Positions 16,323 to 24,170 of a stretch of DNA of 61,460 nucleotides are shown piece after piece. The notes under the pieces were generated by a model. That model saw only the letters and a program-made list of their open reading frames with translations. It was not told where the DNA came from and did no database searches. Source of the stretch: Acidobacteriota bacterium (GTDB taxonomy: Bacteria > Acidobacteriota > Vicinamibacteria > Marinacidobacterales > Marinacidobacteraceae); contig JAJDVI010000019.1 of assembly GCA_022826195.1 (NCBI GenBank), positions 1 through 61,460 of the forward strand, read 5' to 3'. Every line of letters begins with the position of its first letter. Position 1 is the stretch's first letter. A program made the translations under genes and the position numbers.

Positions 16323-17387
16323 CTATTGCTCCGAGGCGTCCAGGTAGATCCCCGATCCGAGGAGCATCGGCTCTTCGCCGACGGTGATCGGAACCGCGTA
16401 GGCCAGTTTGGGCGACCCGTGCTCCTCGTCCCCTTCGACCACCGGGTTGTCCCAGCTATACGCCACGAATCCCCCTCCCGCGCGAGCCGCCTCGAGGAGT
16501 CCCTGGCCGAGCCTCACCCCGTTCAGGTCCACGGAGTCGGAAACGTCCGTTCCCTCCCAGTCGGGGTCGGGCGCCTGGAAGAAGTTGATCCCTTCCATGG
16601 TGATGACGAACACGTAGATGTCGAGGTGCCGCCACTCGCCCTCGTCGCGGAAGTTCGCATCGAGAAAGGCGTGCGCGCTCTCGCGGTCGGCCGCGTGCTC
16701 GGACAGGGCCGCCGCCGCCCGTTCGACGAACTGCTGCAGGTTCCCGCGGTTCAGGACGTCGGACGCCTTGACCGGGGCGTAGATGCCCGACCCGATCAGC
16801 AGCTCGAGATCTCCGATGTCGAGCGGCAGGGCGTAACCCACCTTGGGCGAGCCGGTCTCCTCGTCTCCGTCCACCTCGGGGTTGGGCCACCGGTACTCGA
16901 CGTAGTCCCCGCCCGCCGCAACCGCGGCGAGGATTTCCTCGCTGATCTTCACGCCGTTCACATCTTCGAGCGGCAGGAGGTCCTGCCCCTCCAGGCTCTT
17001 GTCCAGCGGGTGGAAGAAACCGGTCCCGTCGCGGTGGTGGACGAACAGGTAGATGTCCTCGTGACGCCAGCGCCCCTCGGGCCCGAAGGTGGCGTCAAGG
17101 AATGCGTAGAGTTCGTCCCCGTCCGCGACGTTCGTCGAGACCTCGTGCGCCGCCGCCTCCACGAACGACTTCAGGGTCTCGCGGTCCACGACTTCTCCAG
17201 CCTGGATCGGGGCCGGCTCGGGTTCCGGAGGCGGCGCCGGCGGCGGCGCCGGGGCTGGCGCGGACGGCGCCGGAGTGGTCGGACTGGCCTCGTCGTCACA
17301 TCCGGCCACGGCGAGGCTGATCACGGCCACGGCGAACGCCGCGGCGGCGAGCCGGGTCGAGCGGGAGAAACGCATCAGGTTTCGCAT
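16323..17387 (-). CDS. Two-module Cache-type lipoprotein (paralog A)
   Basis: This predicted lipoprotein of 354 residues has a signal peptide ending AVAGC, a Pro/Ala/Glu linker (PAPAPPPAPPPEPEPAP), then two repeats of about 130 residues. Each repeat runs from a helix like LKSFVEAAAHEV through YAFLDATFGPEGRWRHEDIYLFVHHRDG, F(F)HPLDKSLEGQ..., YVEYRWPNPEVDGDEETGSPKVGYALPL to IGSGIY. This is a Cache-like fold related to the three-module protein at 997-2337. The second module is nearly identical to that of its neighbour at 17465. The start M-R-N-L is chosen by alignment with the neighbour. Role inferred: surface ligand binding; no output domain. Confidence 0.72.
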   Translation of the reverse strand: MRNLMRFSRSTRLAAAAFAVAVISLAVAGCDDEASPTTPAPSAPAPAPPPAPPPEPEPAPIQAGEVVDRETLKSFVEAAAHEVSTNVADGDELYAFLDATFGPEGRWRHEDIYLFVHHRDGTGFFHPLDKSLEGQDLLPLEDVNGVKISEEILAAVAAGGDYVEYRWPNPEVDGDEETGSPKVGYALPLDIGDLELLIGSGIYAPVKASDVLNRGNLQQFVERAAAALSEHAADRESAHAFLDANFRDEGEWRHLDIYVFVITMEGINFFQAPDPDWEGTDVSDSVDLNGVRLGQGLLEAARAGGGFVAYSWDNPVVEGDEEHGSPKLAYAVPITVGEEPMLLGSGIYLDASEQ

Positions 17388-17464
17388 GGTTCCGATGCTA
17401 ACGCTGCGGCGCCCGGACCACCGGTGCCCGCCGGGAGAACGGGCCTCCAGGTCGGCCGTCCGGC

Positions 17465-18520
17465 CTATTGCGCCGACGTGTCCAGGTAGATCCCCGATCC
17501 GAGGAGCATGGGTTCTTCGCCGACGGTGATCGGGACCGCGTAGGCCAGCTTGGGCGACCCGCCCTCCTCGTCTCCCTCGACCTCCGGGTTGTCCCACAGA
17601 TACTCGACGAATCCCCCGCCCGCGCGGGCCGCCTCGAGGAGTTTCTGGCCGAGCCTCACCCCGTTCAGGTCCACGGAGTCGGAAACGTCGGTTCCCTCCC
17701 AGTCGGGGTCGGGCGCCTGGAAGAAGTTGATCCCTTCCATGGTGATGACGAACACGTAGATGTCGAGGTGCCGCCACTCGCCCTCGTCGCGGAAGTTCTC
17801 ATCGAGGAAGGCGTGCGCGGTCTCGCGGTCGGCCGTGTGCTCGGCAAGGGCCTCGGCCGCCCGTTCCACGAACTGCTGCAGGTTCCCGCGGTTCAGGACG
17901 TCGGACGCCGTGACCGGCACGTAGATCCCCGCCCCGAGCGACAGCTCCAGGTCGCCGATGGTGAGCGGGACCGCGTAGCTCACCTTCGGCGAGCCGGTGT
18001 CCTCGTCCCCTTCGACCTCGGGGTTGGGCCACCGGTACTCGACGTATCCCCCGCCGTCGGCGACGGCGGCGAGGATCTCCTGGAGGAACTTCACGCCATT
18101 CACGTCTTCGAGTTCCGAACGGTCGAGCCCTTCGGTCTCGGGGGTCAGGGCGTGGAAGAACTGGATCCCGTCCAGGTGGTGGGCGAACAGGTAGATCTCC
18201 CCCTTGCGCCACGGGCCCTCGGGCCGGAAGTTGGCGTCGAAGAAGGCGTAGGCTTCGTCCGCGGAGTCGATCTGCGCGGCGGCCTCGGCGGCCGCCTCGA
18301 CGAACGCCTTCAGGGTCTCGCGGTCCGCCACGTCCCCGGCCTGGATCGGAGCCGGCTCGGGTTCCGGTGCCGGCGCGGGCGCCGGGGCGGGTGGCGCGGG
18401 CGCCGGGGTCGTCGGACTCGCATCGTCGTCACATCCGGTAACGAAAAGGGCAAGCAGCGCCCCCGCGAACACCGCCCGGGCGAAACGGATCCAGGACGAG
18501 AAGGGCATCGGGTTCCGCAT
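17465..18520 (-). CDS. Two-module Cache-type lipoprotein (paralog B)
   Basis: This 351-residue paralog of the adjacent gene has lipobox VTGC, the linker APAPPAPAPAPAPEPEPAP and two Cache-like modules. Modules end in LGAGIYV and LGSGIYL. Sequence identity with paralog A is highest in the second module (IYVFVITMEGINFFQAPDPDWEGTD is identical), which suggests recent tandem duplication or gene conversion. The regions upstream of both starts also match (CATCGG, then MRN). It lies 77 bp upstream of paralog A on the same strand. Ligand and partner unknown. Confidence 0.72.
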   Translation of the reverse strand: MRNPMPFSSWIRFARAVFAGALLALFVTGCDDDASPTTPAPAPPAPAPAPAPEPEPAPIQAGDVADRETLKAFVEAAAEAAAQIDSADEAYAFFDANFRPEGPWRKGEIYLFAHHLDGIQFFHALTPETEGLDRSELEDVNGVKFLQEILAAVADGGGYVEYRWPNPEVEGDEDTGSPKVSYAVPLTIGDLELSLGAGIYVPVTASDVLNRGNLQQFVERAAEALAEHTADRETAHAFLDENFRDEGEWRHLDIYVFVITMEGINFFQAPDPDWEGTDVSDSVDLNGVRLGQKLLEAARAGGGFVEYLWDNPEVEGDEEGGSPKLAYAVPITVGEEPMLLGSGIYLDTSAQ

Positions 18521-18646
18521 GGCCCCGATGGTAGCGCTCCGGCCGGCGCGCATCGGGCAGTTCGGGCTCTCCTTCCCGCCCTCCGGCGGGGGACGGTTGG
18601 TACGATCGCGAACGCACGGCCCGCGTAGAGGCCCTGTCTTGCGAAG

Positions 18647-19579
18647 GTGTTCCCGGACCGTTTCGACGACCATGCGATCCGCGTAGCAGCGGGCACCTGG
18701 GTGCGTGACCAGGCAGTCCTGCACGGGCCGGAACTGGACTGGGGCCTGCTGATGCACGGCTTCGCGTTCCGGAACGAGCGGGTCCCGCTCGTCAACCAGC
18801 GTGGCATCTGGAAGCCGCGCCACATGGAGATGCCGCTGTCCATCAGGACTTCCTGGGAGAACCCTTACGGCGACAGCTTCGACAGGAAAACGGGCCTGCT
18901 GCATTACCGCTACTACGGGAGCGACCCCCGGCACGCCGACAACATGGGACTGCGCCGACTCCTGGAGCAGCGACGGCCGGTCCTCTACTTCCACGGAATC
19001 GGCCGCGCGCGGTATCTCCCGGTCTGGCCGGCGTTCATCGTCGGCGACGATCCCTCGAACCGGACGGTCACCGTGGTCGCGGATCACGCCGACTACGCGG
19101 CGCAACAGCTCGCCGCCGAGCAGACGGGCGTTTCGCTGACTGCCGGCGGAGACCGCGAGCTGGAGCGCAGCTACGCGACCCGAACCACCGTCGCGCGCAT
19201 TCACCAGCGGGTCTTCCGGCACCGCGTCCTCAGCGCCTACCGAAGCCGCTGCGCGTTCTGCCGCCTCCGCCGGGAACCGCTGCTCGACGCAGCGCACATC
19301 GTCCCCGACCGAGACCCGACAGGGGACCCCGTCGTGCCGAACGGACTCTCCCTCTGCAAGATTCACCACGCGGCCTTCGATCAGTTCTTTCTGGGCGTGA
19401 CGCCCGGAGGCGTCATCGAGGTCCGTCCCGACCTTCTGGAGGAGAAGGACGGTCCCATGCTGCGCCACGGGCTCCAGGACCTGCACGACCAGCGCATCCA
19501 CCGTCCGCGACGGCGGGCGGACCACCCCGATCCAGACCGGCTGAGTCTCCGCTACCGGGAATTCCGGCAGGCGTCCTGA
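18647..19579 (+). CDS. HNH endonuclease
   Basis: This 310-residue protein has a C-terminal HNH nuclease: CAFCRLRREPLLDAAHIVPD, then DPVVPNGLSLCKIHHAAFDQFFLGV, giving the two CxxC-like zinc ligands and the H-N-H catalytic set. The N-terminal ~200 residues (AAGTWVRDQ..., ITTS-like SIRTSWENPYGD, GLLHYRYYGSDP, PVLYFHGIGRARYLPVWPAFIVGDDP) match the domain commonly fused to HNH in putative restriction endonucleases. The start is GTG 18647. No methyltransferase gene is adjacent, so a modification-dependent or stand-alone defence nuclease is more likely than a classical R-M pair. This is an inference. Confidence 0.85.
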   Translation: MFPDRFDDHAIRVAAGTWVRDQAVLHGPELDWGLLMHGFAFRNERVPLVNQRGIWKPRHMEMPLSIRTSWENPYGDSFDRKTGLLHYRYYGSDPRHADNMGLRRLLEQRRPVLYFHGIGRARYLPVWPAFIVGDDPSNRTVTVVADHADYAAQQLAAEQTGVSLTAGGDRELERSYATRTTVARIHQRVFRHRVLSAYRSRCAFCRLRREPLLDAAHIVPDRDPTGDPVVPNGLSLCKIHHAAFDQFFLGVTPGGVIEVRPDLLEEKDGPMLRHGLQDLHDQRIHRPRRRADHPDPDRLSLRYREFRQAS

Positions 19580-19618
19580 CTCGGCGGTGCCGGATGGTGC
19601 GGACGTCAACTAGCAGTG

Positions 19619-19670
19619 TTTTTCGGAATACATTCCGAAAAAACCTCTGTTTTTCGGAATATGATCCGAA
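19619..19670 (+). promoter_or_regulatory. Tandem dyad operator/promoter of AAA+ copy 2
   Basis: Two 21-bp direct repeats start at 19619 and 19650, exactly 31 bp apart (three helical turns) and with three mismatches. The first is a perfect inverted repeat: TTTTTCGGAAT (19619-19629) and ATTCCGAAAAA (19632-19642). The second has arms TTCGGA/TCCGAA (19653-19658 and 19665-19670) around TATGAT (19660-19665), a good -10 hexamer. The ATG follows 11 bp later. A regulator bound here would cover the -10 and the -35 area. Confidence 0.8.
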
Positions 19671-19676
19671 CAGGGC

Positions 19677-20834
19677 ATGTATTCGCGATCACTCCACATC
19701 GAACTTCCGCCGAGACAGTCCGCCTTCCTGTGGGGATCCCGAAAGACGGGGAAGTCCACGCTCCTGCAGCAGCAGTTTCCCGATTCGGCCCGCTTCGACC
19801 TCCTCGACACCAGGCTCCTCGTGGAGTTCACCCGAGCTCCCTGGGGCTTCGCCGAACAGGTGCGCGATCTCGATGCCGCTACCCGCGCGCGTCCGATCAT
19901 CGTTGACGAGGTTCAGAAGGTCCCGGCACTCCTCGATGAGGTCCATCGGCTGATCGAGGACCAGGGGCTTCGGTTCATCCTCTGCGGGTCCAGCGCCCGC
20001 AAACTGAAGCGGGGCCGGGCCAACCTCCTCGGCGGGCGCGCCTGGCGCTTCGCGCTCCACCCGTTGACGTGGCCGGAGGTCCCGGATTTCGACCTGCGTC
20101 GGGCGCTCGACCACGGTCTGGTCCCGGAACACTACGCGGCGTCCGCGCCGCAGCGCGCGCTTGCCGGCTACTTGGACGACTACCTCAGGGAGGAGGTCTT
20201 CGCCGAAGGGCTCACCCGAAACACCCCCGCGTTCTCCCGGTTCTTCGACGCGCTGTCGTTCTCCCACGCCGAACTTCTGAACTTCAGCGCGATCGCACGG
20301 GACTGCGGCGTGGACTCGAAGACGGTGCGGGAGTACTTCCAGATACTCGTCGACACCCTGCTCGGCGTGTTCGTCGAGCCCTTCGCCCGGCGCCGGTCCC
20401 GCGCGGTGCTGACGCGTACCCCGAAGTTCTATCTGTTCGACGTGGGACTGGCCGGGCGGATCACCCGCCGCCGGGTGGAGGCGCTCGCCGGGCCCGGTTT
20501 TGGCCAGGCGCTCGAGCACTTCGTCCTGATGGAGCTGCTCGCGTATCGCAGCTATCGCGAGCTGGATTTCCCGGTCCGCTTCTGGCGCACCGGAACGGGT
20601 CTGGAATGCGACTTCGTGCTGGGCCACGAGGGAGAGGTGGCGGTGGAGGTCAAGGGGACGAGCAACGTTCAGAAACGGAATCTGACCGGCCTCCGGGCGT
20701 ACCGCGAAGAGCACCGTCCCCGGCACGCCCTCGTGGTATGCAACGAGTCGCGTCCCCGGCGCACCGCCGACGGCGTGCGGATCCTTCCGTGGCGGGACTT
20801 CCTGGAGCAGTTGTGGTCTGACGACCTGATGTGA
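19677..20834 (+). CDS. AAA+ ATPase with DUF4143 PD-(D/E)XK domain (copy 2)
   Basis: This 385-residue protein has an AAA ATPase (Walker A GSRKTGKST at about residues 20-28, Walker B PIIVDEVQKVP, sensor LCGSSARKLKR), a middle winged-helix-like region (NFSAIARDCGVDSKTVREYFQILVDT) and the C-terminal nuclease-like domain with GLECDFVL...EVAVEVKGT (D and ExK). No biochemical role is established for the family. The single gene has its own operator pair directly upstream and lies between an HNH nuclease and a convergent amidohydrolase. Codon use appears similar to its neighbours. Confidence 0.9.
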   Translation: MYSRSLHIELPPRQSAFLWGSRKTGKSTLLQQQFPDSARFDLLDTRLLVEFTRAPWGFAEQVRDLDAATRARPIIVDEVQKVPALLDEVHRLIEDQGLRFILCGSSARKLKRGRANLLGGRAWRFALHPLTWPEVPDFDLRRALDHGLVPEHYAASAPQRALAGYLDDYLREEVFAEGLTRNTPAFSRFFDALSFSHAELLNFSAIARDCGVDSKTVREYFQILVDTLLGVFVEPFARRRSRAVLTRTPKFYLFDVGLAGRITRRRVEALAGPGFGQALEHFVLMELLAYRSYRELDFPVRFWRTGTGLECDFVLGHEGEVAVEVKGTSNVQKRNLTGLRAYREEHRPRHALVVCNESRPRRTADGVRILPWRDFLEQLWSDDLM

Positions 20835-20856
20835 TGGTGTCGGCTGCCACCCGTAC

Positions 20857-22521
20857 TCAGCGCGCGAACACCGTCTCCCCGCCCACGACCGTCATCTCCA
20901 CCTCGATCTCGTCCGCGGGCACGTGGCGCGGATCGTCCGACAGCACCACGAAGTCGGCGAGCTTGCCGGGTTCGAGCGTGCCCTTGAGGTCCTCCTCGAA
21001 GTTCAGGTACGCCACGGCGTGGGTGATCAGCCGCAGGCCCTCTTCCACGCTCACCCGCTGGTCCTCGCCGAAGACGCCGCCGCTGATCGTCTCGCGGGTG
21101 ACGAAGTGGTGGAGGACCCACAGCGGCGGGTAGGGGATGACCGACGCGTCGGTGCCCCCGGAGACCATCACTCCGGCGTCGAGATAGGCCCGCATCGGGG
21201 TGGTCCACTCCGCCCGTTCCCGGCCCCAGTACTTCTCGAGGCTCGGGCCGGCGACGTAGAGGTGATGCTGGCCGGCCACCAGGAGCCCCAGGCGGTTCAT
21301 CGTCGGGAACTGGTCCTCGCGAGGGATGAAGCCGTGTTCGATCGCCCAGCGCTTGCCGGCGAGCGGCGTGACCTCGTTCGCGGCCTCGTAACCCTCGAGG
21401 ACCTGGTCGATGGCGAGGTCCCCGACCGCGTGGGTGGCCACCCGCCAGCCGCGGCGGCCGAGCTGGGTCGCGACCTCGTTGAAGACGTCCTGCGGCATCG
21501 TGCGCAGGCCGTGGTAGGTGCCCCCCTGGCCCCACGGCTCCTCGTACGGCTCGCGCAGCAGGCCGCCCTCGAAGCCGCCGTCCACCCCCAGCTTCACGCC
21601 GCCGAGGCGTAGCCACTCGTCGCCGGCCTGCGGCTCGAGGCCCCACCCGTCGATCGCCGCGTCCACGTCCGCCGCGCTGCGGGCGCGCATCCGCATCAGG
21701 AAGGTGACCCGCATGGTGAGGAGTCCCCGCCGCTTCATCTCCTCCAGCAGGCGGAAGTGCTCGATGCTGCTGCCGGGGTGCCGGATGCTGGTGAGGCCGG
21801 CCGCGTGGAGGGTCCGGTATTCCTCGACCTGGTCCTGGATGCGTTCCTCGAGGTCCCGGGGCGGCCGCTCGGGCAGGGTGACCAGCCGCTTCGCGGTGTC
21901 CACCAGCTCTCCGTTCAGCTCGCCGTCGGGATACCGGGTGATCCGGCCTCCGTCCGGGACCGGCGTTTCGGTGGTGATCTCCCACTTCTCGAGCGCCTGC
22001 GAGTTGAGGATGTACTCGTGACCGCCCCGGACGACGACGACGGGGTTGCCGGGCGCGGCCCGGTCGAGGTCCCGCCGCAGGGGAAGCCGCTGTTCCCGAA
22101 GCTGGCCTTCATGCCAGTCGGAGTTGGTCGTCACCAGCTCGCCGGGGCCCTCGGTCTCGGCACGTTCCGTGATGGCTCCGAGCAGTTCGTCCATCGTGCG
22201 GACGCGGGAGAGGTCCACGCCGTCGCCGCCCCCGACGCGGTGCAGGTGGTTGTCGGCGAGTCCGGGAACGACGGTCTTGCCGGGGATTTCAACGATTTGC
22301 GTGTCCGGACCGATCAGCGCCCGGACATCCGCAGCGGACCCGACGGCCTGGATACGGCCGTCCTTGACGGCAAGCGCCTCTGCCACGCGGAAGTCGGCGT
22401 CCACGGTCAGGACGGCACCGCCGACCACCACGAGGTCGGCCGGGTCGGTGGGGCCGGGGGAGCAGGACCAGGCGAGGATCGCCAGGAAGGGGACGGGGAG
22501 GGCGGTACGGACGGGGTTCAT
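20857..22521 (-). CDS. Amidohydrolase family lipoprotein (YtcJ-like)
   Basis: This 554-residue predicted lipoprotein (AWSC lipobox near residue 20) belongs to the metal-dependent amidohydrolase family of the YtcJ/N-substituted formamide deformylase type. It shows VVVGGAVLTVD, the metal site NHLHRVGG (in place of the usual DxHxH), GVKLGVDGGFEGG, ATHAVGDLAID, IEHGF, GGTDASVIP and the closing GTLEPGKLADFVVLSDDP. Substrate unknown; hydrolysis of an amide or imine bond in the periplasm is inferred. The ATG at 22521 is chosen for the signal peptide; ATG 22539 is also in frame. A distant relative is encoded at 59431-61170. Confidence 0.85.
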   Translation of the reverse strand: MNPVRTALPVPFLAILAWSCSPGPTDPADLVVVGGAVLTVDADFRVAEALAVKDGRIQAVGSAADVRALIGPDTQIVEIPGKTVVPGLADNHLHRVGGGDGVDLSRVRTMDELLGAITERAETEGPGELVTTNSDWHEGQLREQRLPLRRDLDRAAPGNPVVVVRGGHEYILNSQALEKWEITTETPVPDGGRITRYPDGELNGELVDTAKRLVTLPERPPRDLEERIQDQVEEYRTLHAAGLTSIRHPGSSIEHFRLLEEMKRRGLLTMRVTFLMRMRARSAADVDAAIDGWGLEPQAGDEWLRLGGVKLGVDGGFEGGLLREPYEEPWGQGGTYHGLRTMPQDVFNEVATQLGRRGWRVATHAVGDLAIDQVLEGYEAANEVTPLAGKRWAIEHGFIPREDQFPTMNRLGLLVAGQHHLYVAGPSLEKYWGRERAEWTTPMRAYLDAGVMVSGGTDASVIPYPPLWVLHHFVTRETISGGVFGEDQRVSVEEGLRLITHAVAYLNFEEDLKGTLEPGKLADFVVLSDDPRHVPADEIEVEMTVVGGETVFAR

Positions 22522-22539
22522 GGGTTCGTAGTGAACCAT

Positions 22540-22655
22540 GAGCCGGGCTGCGGTTGCGTGTTGCGTCCGCCTGCGGCGGATGCCGGCCTGAAGGCCGGCG
22601 TTCCCAGCCTCCTCAGCGCGGTGCCGGCCTAGAGGCGACCGGTGTCTTCTCCTGG
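22540..22655. repeat. Dispersed palindromic repeats
   Basis: Hairpins GATGCCGGCCTGAAGGCCGGCG with GTTCCCAGCC (about 22578-22607) and GTGCCGGCC (about 22622) belong to the window-wide palindromic family. They lie between two minus-strand genes. Confidence 0.6.
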
Positions 22656-22964
22656 CTACTCCCGATCCTTGGTGCCGATCGAGACATCGACCGCCTCGGC
22701 GCCGCAGCGTGTCTTGCGCTCCCAGCGAAGCACGGGTCGGTCGTAGATCTCCTCCCGCGTCGGTCGCCGACCGGCAATCCACTCCAGTTTCCGCGGTTTC
22801 TGCGACAGCAGTCTCCTCATCGCAATGTCGTACTCGTGGTCATGCTGGCGCACTTTCTCGATCACCTCCGCGAGCCAGCGGGATACGCTCCGGTCCTCGG
22901 TCGCGGCCCGAGTCCGAACCCAGCGGGCGAGGTCTTCGGGCAGCCTGATGGTGATCCTTTTCAT
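22656..22964 (-). CDS. Ribbon-helix-helix (CopG-like) antitoxin-type protein
   Basis: This 102-residue protein's N-terminus MKRITIRLPEDLARWVRTRAATEDRSVSRWLAEVIEK is a ribbon-helix-helix DNA-binding domain with the usual strand then two helices. The rest (residues 45-102) is basic, with RPVLRWERK. RHH proteins of this size are commonly antitoxins, but no toxin gene adjoins: the next gene upstream encodes an Xre-type protein. It may be a solitary regulator or a remnant of a vapBC pair. Confidence 0.75.
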   Translation of the reverse strand: MKRITIRLPEDLARWVRTRAATEDRSVSRWLAEVIEKVRQHDHEYDIAMRRLLSQKPRKLEWIAGRRPTREEIYDRPVLRWERKTRCGAEAVDVSIGTKDRE

Positions 22965-23003
22965 GGCGCAAGAAGAGGATAGGACAACGAGGTCGCCGTT
23001 CCC

Positions 23004-23324
23004 CTACTCCGGATCCTTGATGCGGGCGGTGATTTCGACGCCCTCGTGCTGGGAGATGGCCCCGATGACCGTGGCTAGGTGAACCGCGCGCGGGTTGCCG
23101 CTCGGGCCCAGCATCCGCATCAGGCTCTTCTCGGGGATGCCGGTGCGGTCCGCGAGCCGGGCGAACCCGAGTGTCGCGTTCACGTAGCTGCGGATCCCCT
23201 CCCGGAATCCGGGAAGGTCGCCGGCGAGGAGCGCGTCGAAGCCCGATTCGAGGAGCGAAACCCGGAACAGGGGGTCCCGGACCGCACGGGCGCGGACCGA
23301 TTTCCGGAAGGTGCGCCGAATCAC
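23004..23324 (-). CDS. Xre/HigA-like antitoxin-type protein
   Basis: This 106-residue protein resembles HigA2-type addiction-module antidotes. The segment RSYVNATLGFARLADRTGIPEKSLMRMLGPSGNPRAVHLATVIGAI contains the helix-turn-helix. The start is GTG 23324. A perfect GTAACG/CGTTAC dyad lies ten bases upstream, and TACCAT (23331-23336, minus strand) is six bases from the start, suggesting a leaderless, autoregulated transcript. A HigB/RelE toxin is not adjacent. It is followed 39 bp later by the RHH gene. Confidence 0.8.
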   Translation of the reverse strand: MIRRTFRKSVRARAVRDPLFRVSLLESGFDALLAGDLPGFREGIRSYVNATLGFARLADRTGIPEKSLMRMLGPSGNPRAVHLATVIGAISQHEGVEITARIKDPE

Positions 23325-23333
23325 GGCACAATG

Positions 23334-23349
23334 GTAACGAATACGTTAC
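23334..23349. promoter_or_regulatory. Operator dyad of the Xre-type gene
   Basis: GTAACG (23334-23339) and CGTTAC (23344-23349) form a perfect six-base inverted repeat around AATA, ten bases before the GTG start of the Xre-type gene. It also overlaps the TAA stop codon of the upstream SDR gene. Confidence 0.65.
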
Positions 23350-24110
23350 TGAATCAGTCGGCCGCCATCGATGACGAGCGGCAATCCGGTCACGAAACCG
23401 GACTCGTCGCACGCCAGGAACAGCATCGCCTGCGCCACGTCCCGCGGGGTTCCCAGCCGGCCGAGCGGCGTGATCTCGTACCAGGAACGGCGCATGGCGT
23501 CGGGGTCCTCGCTCCGCGCCAGGTTGCGCTCGTTCATCGGCGTGTCGATGACCCCGGGGCACACCGCGTTCACCCGGATGCCGTAGGGCGCCCCCTCGAG
23601 CGCCAGGCTCCGGGCCAGCGCCATCATCCCGGCCTTCGACGCACCGTAGGCGGAGCTCTTCGTCGCGGCGATGAAGTTCCCGACCGAGGAATTCATCACG
23701 ATGACCCCGCGGCGGCGTTCCTTCATCCCGGGGACGACCCGGCGGCACATCAGGAACGCCGACGTGAGATTCGTCCGAAGGATCCGTTCCCACTCGGCGA
23801 GGCTCGTGTCCTCGACCAGCTTCTTGAGCTCGACCCCGGCGTTGTTCACCAGCACGTCCACCGGGCCGAACTGGTCCTCGGCGGCTCCGACCACGGCTTC
23901 GACGCCCGCTTCGGACGAAACGTCCGCCACCACCGCCGCCGCCGTGCCGCCGGCGTCCCGGATTCCGGCCGCGACCTCTTCCACCGCGTCCGCGGCGACG
24001 TCCGCCAGCACCACCCGGGCCCCCTCCTCTGCGAAGAGCTCGGCGGTGGCCCTGCCGATCCCGGCCGCGGCCCCGGTGACCACCGCCACCCGCTCCGCCA
24101 GCCGCGTCAT
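23346..24110 (-). CDS. Short-chain dehydrogenase/reductase
   Basis: This 254-residue classical SDR of the 3-oxoacyl-ACP reductase (FabG) type has coenzyme motif TGAAAGIGRATAE, an acidic residue after strand 2 (VVLADVA) that favours NAD(H), NNAG, and the catalytic Ser in NSSVG with Y-x-x-x-K as YGASK. The end segment FLACDESGFVTGLPLVIDGG is standard. Its substrate cannot be told from sequence. It is the upstream gene of a minus-strand run that continues into the two antitoxin-like genes, and its start faces the divergent TonB receptor gene. Confidence 0.9.
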   Translation of the reverse strand: MTRLAERVAVVTGAAAGIGRATAELFAEEGARVVLADVAADAVEEVAAGIRDAGGTAAAVVADVSSEAGVEAVVGAAEDQFGPVDVLVNNAGVELKKLVEDTSLAEWERILRTNLTSAFLMCRRVVPGMKERRRGVIVMNSSVGNFIAATKSSAYGASKAGMMALARSLALEGAPYGIRVNAVCPGVIDTPMNERNLARSEDPDAMRRSWYEITPLGRLGTPRDVAQAMLFLACDESGFVTGLPLVIDGGRLIQ

Positions 24111-24170
24111 GCGCGGGTCCGGCTCGCTCGCCGGCAGGACAGCCCCATCCGGCCGATTCTATGAGCGAAA

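Noticed and set aside
20857..22521. Amidohydrolase and antitoxin genes as part of a biosynthetic cluster
   Set aside because: No synthase, carrier or tailoring enzymes nearby; the genes differ in strand and regulation.
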